From CAZJJK01 sp964546285 (GTDB taxonomy: Bacteria; Spirochaetota; Spirochaetia; Treponematales; Breznakiellaceae), in assembly GCA_964546285.1 (NCBI GenBank), contig CAZJJK010000021.1, forward strand, positions 1 through 36,176: a stretch of 36,176 nucleotides of DNA, read 5' to 3'. Below are positions 32,162 through 36,176 of the stretch, piece by piece; the stretch's first letter is position 1, and the number at the start of each line of letters is the position of its first letter. Under the pieces are notes generated by a model. It ran no database searches. It saw only the letters and a program-made list of their open reading frames with translations, and was not told where the DNA came from. The translations under genes and the position numbers were made by a program.

Positions 32162-33115
32162 TCAAGCAATAGGGAATAATTCAGACATCGCTTTGATATC
32201 GCCATCATCCAAAGCGACACCGGAAGCGGCCACGTTACTCCTCAGTTGATCGGCGGAACTGGCCCCGACGATAAGGGTGGAAACCGCGGGATTTTGCAAA
32301 AGCCAGGCCAAAGCCAGTTGAGCTTGGCTTAAGCCATATTTAGCGGCGATCGGCTTAAGCGCGTCTATGCGTTTCAGCAAGTCCTTGTCCGAAAGGTGAT
32401 CACGCATCCACATATTTTGCTTCTCGTTGGCGCCTCGGCTATCAGCGGGAACGACGCCGCCGGAATATTTACCAGTCAGGAGTCCCTGGGCTAAAGGCGA
32501 GAAGGCGGCGACGCCCATACCGGACGCGGCGCAAAGCGGGAGAACCTCAGACTCGATACCTCGGCGCAATAGATTATAGCCCGGCTGGTTCACGATGGGA
32601 CGGCGCCAGCCATGAGCGGCACAGAGGCCCAAGGCTTCGGCGATCTGGGGAGCGGTCCACTCACTGACGCCCCAGTAGAGGGTCTTACCCCGGCGGACCA
32701 GATCGTCCAGCGCTTCCAGGGTTTCTTTCAACGGCGTTTCGGGATCGTAGCGATGGCAATAGAAAATATCGACATAGCGGAGTTTAAGGCGTTCCAAGCT
32801 GTCTTCTAAAGAATCTATCAGGTGCTTGCGCGACAAACCGCGATCCGCGACATGGTCCGACATGGGCCAAAACGCTTTTGTGGCGACGATATAGGAACGG
32901 CGCGAATAGCGCGGCAGTATCCGCCCCAGAAGGCTTTCCGCCTTGCCCTTTTCGTACGCGTCGGCGGTATCGATATAGTTTATCCCAAGCTCGAAGGCCA
33001 AGCCGATAAGCTTCTCGGCGTTTTCCAGCTCCACCTGATTGGCGAAGGTAAGCCAGGAACCGTAAGAAATTTCGCTTACGACCAAACCACTCGCGCCAAG
33101 CCTTCGATATTTCAT
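32162..33115 (-). CDS. Aldo/keto reductase (Kv-beta/YghZ-like)
   Basis: A 317-residue NADPH-dependent oxidoreductase with the TIM-barrel family signature. The catalytic tetrad is complete: Asp49 and Tyr54 in YIDTADAYEKGKAES, Lys80 in IVATKAFW, and His121 in FYCHRYDPETP. The MKYRRLGASGLVVSEISYGSW start and SPLAQGLLTGKY segment, together with SSADQLRSNV near the C-terminus, place it near the voltage-gated potassium channel beta subunit / YghZ group, which reduces aldehydes such as methylglyoxal. The exact substrate cannot be read from sequence. ATG 33115 follows GGAG. Monocistronic; divergent from the MFS gene. Confidence 0.92.
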   Translation of the reverse strand: MKYRRLGASGLVVSEISYGSWLTFANQVELENAEKLIGLAFELGINYIDTADAYEKGKAESLLGRILPRYSRRSYIVATKAFWPMSDHVADRGLSRKHLIDSLEDSLERLKLRYVDIFYCHRYDPETPLKETLEALDDLVRRGKTLYWGVSEWTAPQIAEALGLCAAHGWRRPIVNQPGYNLLRRGIESEVLPLCAASGMGVAAFSPLAQGLLTGKYSGGVVPADSRGANEKQNMWMRDHLSDKDLLKRIDALKPIAAKYGLSQAQLALAWLLQNPAVSTLIVGASSADQLRSNVAASGVALDDGDIKAMSELFPIA

Positions 33116-33256
33116 AAGGGCTCCTATAAATTCGATATATAGTATAAAAAATATACATCATACGGCTTAATTGAACAAGCAAAAGCGACACGGGGACGTC
33201 AAAACCCTTTGCCGAAAGCCCAAAGACACGAAAGAACAAACCTGATATTGTCCATC

Positions 33257-34489
33257 ATGCCCAAAGCGGATAGCTCCTCGCCTGAACTAAAGATTTACTT
33301 CGCCGTCCTGGCCTTCACCGCCCTAGCTCTCGGCTTCTCCAACGATATCATCTCCAATTACTTTAAGGACGCGTATGCCGTAAGCGCCTACCAACGCGGT
33401 CTTATCGAATTTCCGAGGGAAACGCCGGGCATGCTATGCGGTTTTGTGGTAGCGGCTCTGGCTGGCCTAGGCGATATACGTATCGCGATAGTCGCCCAAA
33501 TTTTTAGCCTAATCGGCATTACAGCTTTGGGTCTTTCAACGCCGGCTTTTTCTGTCATGCTCATCTTCTTGTTCGTTAATTCACTGGGGCTGCATCTGAT
33601 GATGCCGGTTCAAGACAGCATCGGCATGCGGCTCGCGAGCCGAGATAATTTAGGCAAACGCATGGGCCAGTTCAAAGGCACAAGCACCGGTTTCCAGATG
33701 GTCGCCGCCATATTCGTGTTCTTTGGCTTTAGGTTGGGCTTTTTCAGTTTCACTCGTACCGTAAAATGGACCTTCCTTATCGCCGCCCTGCTTTTGGCGG
33801 GCGTTCTCGCGTTGTTGGTCGTACTGGATAGACGGACTAGGGCCTTAGGACTTAAGCGAAAAAGAGAACCCTTCCGGCTGGTTTTTCGAAAAGAATACAG
33901 ATATTACTACACGCTCGTCGTGATGTACGGCGTTCAGAAACAGATCATGATGGTGTACGGGCCTTGGGTAATCATAGAATTATTAGGGAAGAAAGCCGAT
34001 ACCCTCGCGCTTTTAGGAATTTTTGGAGCCTTTATTGGTATATTTTTTATTCCCGCTCTGGGACGCGCGCTGGACCGCTTCGGCGTAAAGGCCATGCTCT
34101 ATCTGGACGCGCTTTCGTTCATCGGCGTTTATCTTGTGTATGGCTTAGCCGCCGATGGCTACGCTTCAGGAGCTTTACCGGTAGTCGGCTGGCCTGTCCT
34201 CATAGCCTATGCTATCTTCATTTTTGACCGCATGTCCACTCAGATGGGTTTTGTGCGCACCATCTATCTGAAATCCATCGCCGTCGATCCGGCCGACATT
34301 ACGCCAAGCTTATCCCTTGGTATTTCCATGGACCATGTGGTTTCCATACTATGCGCTTACACCGGAGGCATAGTCTGGACGCTTTGGGGACCGCAATATA
34401 TTTTTTACTTGGCGGCCGCGCTGTCTTTGGTGAATTTATTTGTGGCTATCCGCGTTAAAATTCCGGAGAATCCGACTGTGTTGACTTAA
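33257..34489 (+). CDS. Major facilitator superfamily permease
   Basis: A polytopic protein of about 410 residues with roughly twelve spans, split into two halves by a basic cytoplasmic loop near RTRALGLKRKREPFRLVFRK. The N-terminal SAYQRGLIEFPRETPG segment follows span 1, and the RLASRDNLGKRMGQFKG loop resembles the A-motif-like cytoplasmic loop of MFS carriers; GRALDRFGVKAML is its equivalent in the second half. The substrate cannot be told. Start uncertain: I take ATG 33257, but the frame extends to a TTG at 33209, and neither has a convincing ribosome binding site. A 19-bp repeat begins 10 bases after the stop. Confidence 0.8.
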   Translation: MPKADSSSPELKIYFAVLAFTALALGFSNDIISNYFKDAYAVSAYQRGLIEFPRETPGMLCGFVVAALAGLGDIRIAIVAQIFSLIGITALGLSTPAFSVMLIFLFVNSLGLHLMMPVQDSIGMRLASRDNLGKRMGQFKGTSTGFQMVAAIFVFFGFRLGFFSFTRTVKWTFLIAALLLAGVLALLVVLDRRTRALGLKRKREPFRLVFRKEYRYYYTLVVMYGVQKQIMMVYGPWVIIELLGKKADTLALLGIFGAFIGIFFIPALGRALDRFGVKAMLYLDALSFIGVYLVYGLAADGYASGALPVVGWPVLIAYAIFIFDRMSTQMGFVRTIYLKSIAVDPADITPSLSLGISMDHVVSILCAYTGGIVWTLWGPQYIFYLAAALSLVNLFVAIRVKIPENPTVLT

Positions 34490-34499
34490 TCCCTTACCA

Positions 34500-34518
34500 A
34501 CTGCTGCCAATCCTGTTG
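34500..34518 (+). repeat. 19-bp dispersed repeat, copy C
   Basis: ACTGCTGCCAATCCTGTTG, one mismatch to the consensus, beginning 10 bases after the MFS stop in sense orientation. With copy D it forms an inverted pair about 200 bases apart. Confidence 0.7.
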
Positions 34519-34683
34519 AAACTTTTTATTTTATAAATCTTTTCCAAAAACATAAGCCAGACACTGGATTACCCCGTATCGTACTATGCCCTGCTTTATA
34601 TCCAATGGAGTATTAACATGACCGATGCCAAATTGGGCTGATTCGCCAAGGCATCTAGTGCTATAGGCTTTTCTACCAAATTG

Positions 34684-34702
34684 CGACAGAATTGACGGCA
34701 TT
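34684..34702 (-). repeat. 19-bp dispersed repeat, copy D (diverged)
   Basis: 15 of 19 positions match the consensus on the minus strand. It lies 9 bases downstream of the stop of the small exported protein, again in sense orientation with the gene. Confidence 0.5.
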
Positions 34703-34711
34703 TAACAGAGG

Positions 34712-35131
34712 TCATTTCCTTTCATCATATTCCGTAGCTTTATCATCAATAGCTTTACCGGCGGCGGCGAAGGCGTCCTCCGCCGTAACGATGATCGCTT
34801 TCAGGAGCTTTTCACCGAACTTGCCCAGCTTGAGTAAACCCTTGGCCGCCGGCTGTTTAGCCACAGTCCACGCCAAGACGATAGCCGCCGCGTAATCAAC
34901 CGCTGAAAGCTTAGCTAAAGCCTGGTTAAGTCCGTCGGAAAGGGAAGCGCCGGCTCTAAACGCGGAATAGCTTAAAGAAAATTGAGCCAATTCAGATTCC
35001 GCAACGGTCAAGGGACGGCCGGCGGCTCTGTCCAAATCAGAGCGATAATCGCGCACCCCGACCAAGACAGGTTCAGCGAAGGCGAATAGAGGAAGGGAGA
35101 CCAACAAAACCATAATGAGCACTCTTTTCAT
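34712..35131 (-). CDS. Small exported protein of unknown function
   Basis: A 139-residue protein with a clear signal peptide (MKRVLIMVLLVSLPLFAFA, cleavage around residue 19). The mature part has VLVGVRDYRSDLDRAAGRP, then an Ala/Leu-rich helical region (about 60-130) ending in a charged tail. A hydrophobic stretch at about 78-90 (VDYAAAIVLAWTVA) could be a second membrane-contacting helix. No family recognised. The ribosome binding site is weak, while a TATACT box lies only 10 bases before the start codon, so the transcript may have almost no leader. Likely accessory: it stands alone among repeats. Confidence 0.65.
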   Translation of the reverse strand: MKRVLIMVLLVSLPLFAFAEPVLVGVRDYRSDLDRAAGRPLTVAESELAQFSLSYSAFRAGASLSDGLNQALAKLSAVDYAAAIVLAWTVAKQPAAKGLLKLGKFGEKLLKAIIVTAEDAFAAAGKAIDDKATEYDERK

Positions 35132-35141
35132 AGCGCTCTAA

Positions 35142-35171
35142 AGTATAGCACAAAATAACGTAGTGCCCCAA
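35142..35171 (-). promoter_or_regulatory. Candidate promoter of the small exported protein gene
   Basis: On the minus strand TTGGGG (35166-35171) and TATACT (35142-35147) are separated by 18 bases. The -10 box is good, the -35 poor. If real, transcription starts about four bases before the ATG. Confidence 0.4.
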
Positions 35172-35271
35172 AGTTTAGGATTTTGTTAGTATGAACAGCG
35201 TTTTCTTAGCTAAGAGAGTAAGATTTTAATACGTCCTCATGATAATTAACTAACATTATTAAATTTTACAA

Positions 35272-35290
35272 ACTGCTGCCAATTCTGTTG
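35272..35290 (+). repeat. 19-bp dispersed repeat, copy E
   Basis: Exact consensus ACTGCTGCCAATTCTGTTG. It faces copy F, a perfect reverse complement, 224 bases further on. Confidence 0.85.
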
Positions 35291-35513
35291 CACACTAGGT
35301 TTACCAAAAGTGTGATTTAAACATATTTGGATCAGGTCATAGTACTACTAGTGCGGTAAATATCCTATCCAACTAAGCCGACCAGGAGCTTACTAGGGAA
35401 TATTTTTGTTTTTCCTGGCGAAAAAAGCATCTGTAGAGATTCTTCCGCCTAATCAACCGCGATTAGAATCTAGTAAAACTTTGTTGCATATGAAAAAGAG
35501 TTATAGAATTTTT

Positions 35514-35532
35514 CAACAGAATTGGCAGCAGT
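35514..35532 (-). repeat. 19-bp dispersed repeat, copy F
   Basis: Exact reverse complement of copy E. Together they bound a 261-bp segment (35272-35532) with perfect 19-bp terminal inverted repeats and no open reading frame of note, the layout of a miniature non-autonomous element; a clear target duplication is not visible. Confidence 0.85.
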
Positions 35533-35710
35533 AAATAAGCTTTGAGAGACTAAATGGGGAATTGATGCTGGAAACCAAAAGGTTCCTAATCAGACGAATC
35601 GCGGCCGGCGATTATACCTTTCTCTATAATCATCTTTCTTTACCGAAAAACTAAATTTTAGAGCCGGGGAACCGGGCTCACTAGCTGGGGCTAAGAAACT
35701 CGCGAGCTAA

Positions 35711-35914
35711 CGCGCCGAGAGCGACTCTTTTTCGCCGTCGTCCGCAAAAGCGACGCGAGCATGGTCAGGTTTCTGTATTTTAATTAGAACGGACAGCGAC
35801 GGGAAGCCTCTCTGGCATGATAGCGCCGCGTACAACCTCACCGAAACGGCTTGGCTGGAAGTGAAGCTCGCCGAGACGCACGGGAAACAGCGAGAGACTA
35901 GTTTTTTGAGATAA
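35711..35914 (+). pseudogene. Likely 3' remnant of a protein gene without a start codon
   Basis: Between stops, a plus-strand frame of 67 codons reads like real protein in its second half (DSDGKPLWHDSAAYNLTE then TAWLEVKLAETHGKQRE), with balanced charged and hydrophobic residues and G/C-rich third positions. No ATG, GTG or TTG precedes this part in frame, and an in-frame TAA lies directly upstream. It therefore looks like a gene that lost its 5' end. The opposite strand has a 70-codon frame over the same bases, rich in Ser, Val, Arg and Cys, which I take to be its shadow; this choice is uncertain. No family recognised. Confidence 0.35.
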
Positions 35915-35928
35915 CGCATCGGTTTTTC

Positions 35929-35953
35929 TTGACAATTCGGGGGGGGGTAGAAT
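35929..35953 (+). promoter_or_regulatory. Candidate phase-variable promoter with a G9 tract
   Basis: A consensus -35 (TTGACA, 35929-35934) and a near-consensus -10 (TAGAAT, 35948-35953) are separated by ATTC plus nine G residues, 13 bases in all. The homopolymer lies wholly in the spacer, so slippage would change spacing and promoter strength. At nine G the spacer is four short of the ideal 17. Promoter tracts of this kind are known to vary in Treponema pallidum. Confidence 0.6.
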
Positions 35954-35995
35954 CCCGTCAGCTAGACAAAAACGGTTTTTCTATAGGAGATAGTC

Positions 35996-36176
35996 ATAAA
36001 AAGACTAATTTTGTCCCTTGTTTCTTCTTTGGTTAGCTTTCTACTATTGTCATGTAGTATATATACATACTCAACCGACAAACAGCAAGAATATTTGCTA
36101 GGTTATTATTCGACTAAAACAGATAATACCGTAAATGTGTACACTTCCTCTGGAAATAGCACAAACAATTTATCAT
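35996..36176 (+). CDS. 5' end of a lipoprotein gene, apparent ATA start
   Basis: The frame is open from 35996 to the end of the window (60 codons). Read with the first codon as Met it gives a lipoprotein signal, (M)KRLILSLVSSLVSFLLLSC, with basic residues 2-3, a hydrophobic core and a lipobox cysteine at position 20; the mature start (SIYTYSTDKQQEYLLGYYS) is Tyr/Ser/Thr-rich. A strong AGGAGA site lies five bases before codon 1, yet that codon is ATA. An in-frame TAG at 35984 leaves no upstream ATG, GTG or TTG; the first standard start is TTG 36011, which would remove the basic residues. Either ATA initiates, or an ATG has mutated or been misread. Gene truncated by the window; function unknown. 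Confidence 0.6.
   Translation, partial: MKRLILSLVSSLVSFLLLSCSIYTYSTDKQQEYLLGYYSTKTDNTVNVYTSSGNSTNNLS

Noticed and set aside
35707..35919. Minus-strand 70-codon frame starting with ATG
   Set aside because: No ribosome binding site and a Ser/Val/Arg/Cys-rich composition typical of an antisense frame; the plus-strand frame reads better, though the choice is not certain.
1..36176. CRISPR array, transposase, integrase, phage genes or rRNA
   Set aside because: I found no regularly spaced direct repeats, no transposase or integrase motif and no phage structural gene; the short repeats present are dispersed and irregular.

Overview
The window looks like a piece of a spirochaete chromosome, most likely a Treponema-type lineage. 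This rests on family resemblance only: there is no rRNA in view. Supporting hints are several lipobox lipoproteins, a long serine hydroxymethyltransferase of the Treponema/Chlamydia type, a 512-residue protein resembling a spirochaete-restricted family, and a poly-G tract inside a promoter at the right end. Gene density is high, most genes sit in tightly coupled operons, and the intergenic gaps carry dispersed short repeats.

Left part (1-9274): the 3' end of an unknown gene; an SGNH-type lipoprotein; tRNA-Ala(CGC); a four-gene operon of a beta-lactamase-fold serine hydrolase with a two-permease ABC-2 exporter; an HD/PDE-like protein with a perfect dyad near its start; and a converging spirochaete-type protein of unknown function.

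Middle left (9608-15865, minus strand): one continuous unit running ridA, udk, a membrane PP2C phosphatase, a larger multi-pass membrane PP2C phosphatase, a STAS antagonist, an RsbW-like protein with a degenerate nucleotide pocket, and a VanY-like lipoprotein. This is a partner-switching module without a nearby sigma factor, tied to nucleotide salvage and cell-wall trimming genes. A hairpin covers the ribosome binding site of the lead gene.

Heat-shock block (16253-20233, minus strand): grpE, dnaK and dnaJ behind a sigma70-like promoter, with no CIRCE operator visible.

Centre (20529-26590, plus strand): a five-gene operon encoding a LolD-like ATPase, two LolC/E-like permeases, a LolA-like periplasmic protein and a predicted outer-membrane beta-barrel. 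It reads as a complete inner-to-outer-membrane lipid or lipoprotein trafficking route. A short acidic 'LF' motif recurs in one permease and the barrel protein.

glyA (27203-28714) follows a compact leader that I read as a ZTP (pfl) riboswitch. To its right lie an orphan adenine methyltransferase coupled to a GT51 transglycosylase, a divergent ogt, a small membrane protein, an aldo/keto reductase and an MFS permease.

Right end (34490-36176) looks accessory: four copies of a 19-bp repeat (six in the window), a small exported protein, a gene remnant, and a truncated lipoprotein gene that apparently starts with ATA downstream of a TTGACA...G9...TAGAAT promoter, a candidate phase-variable locus.
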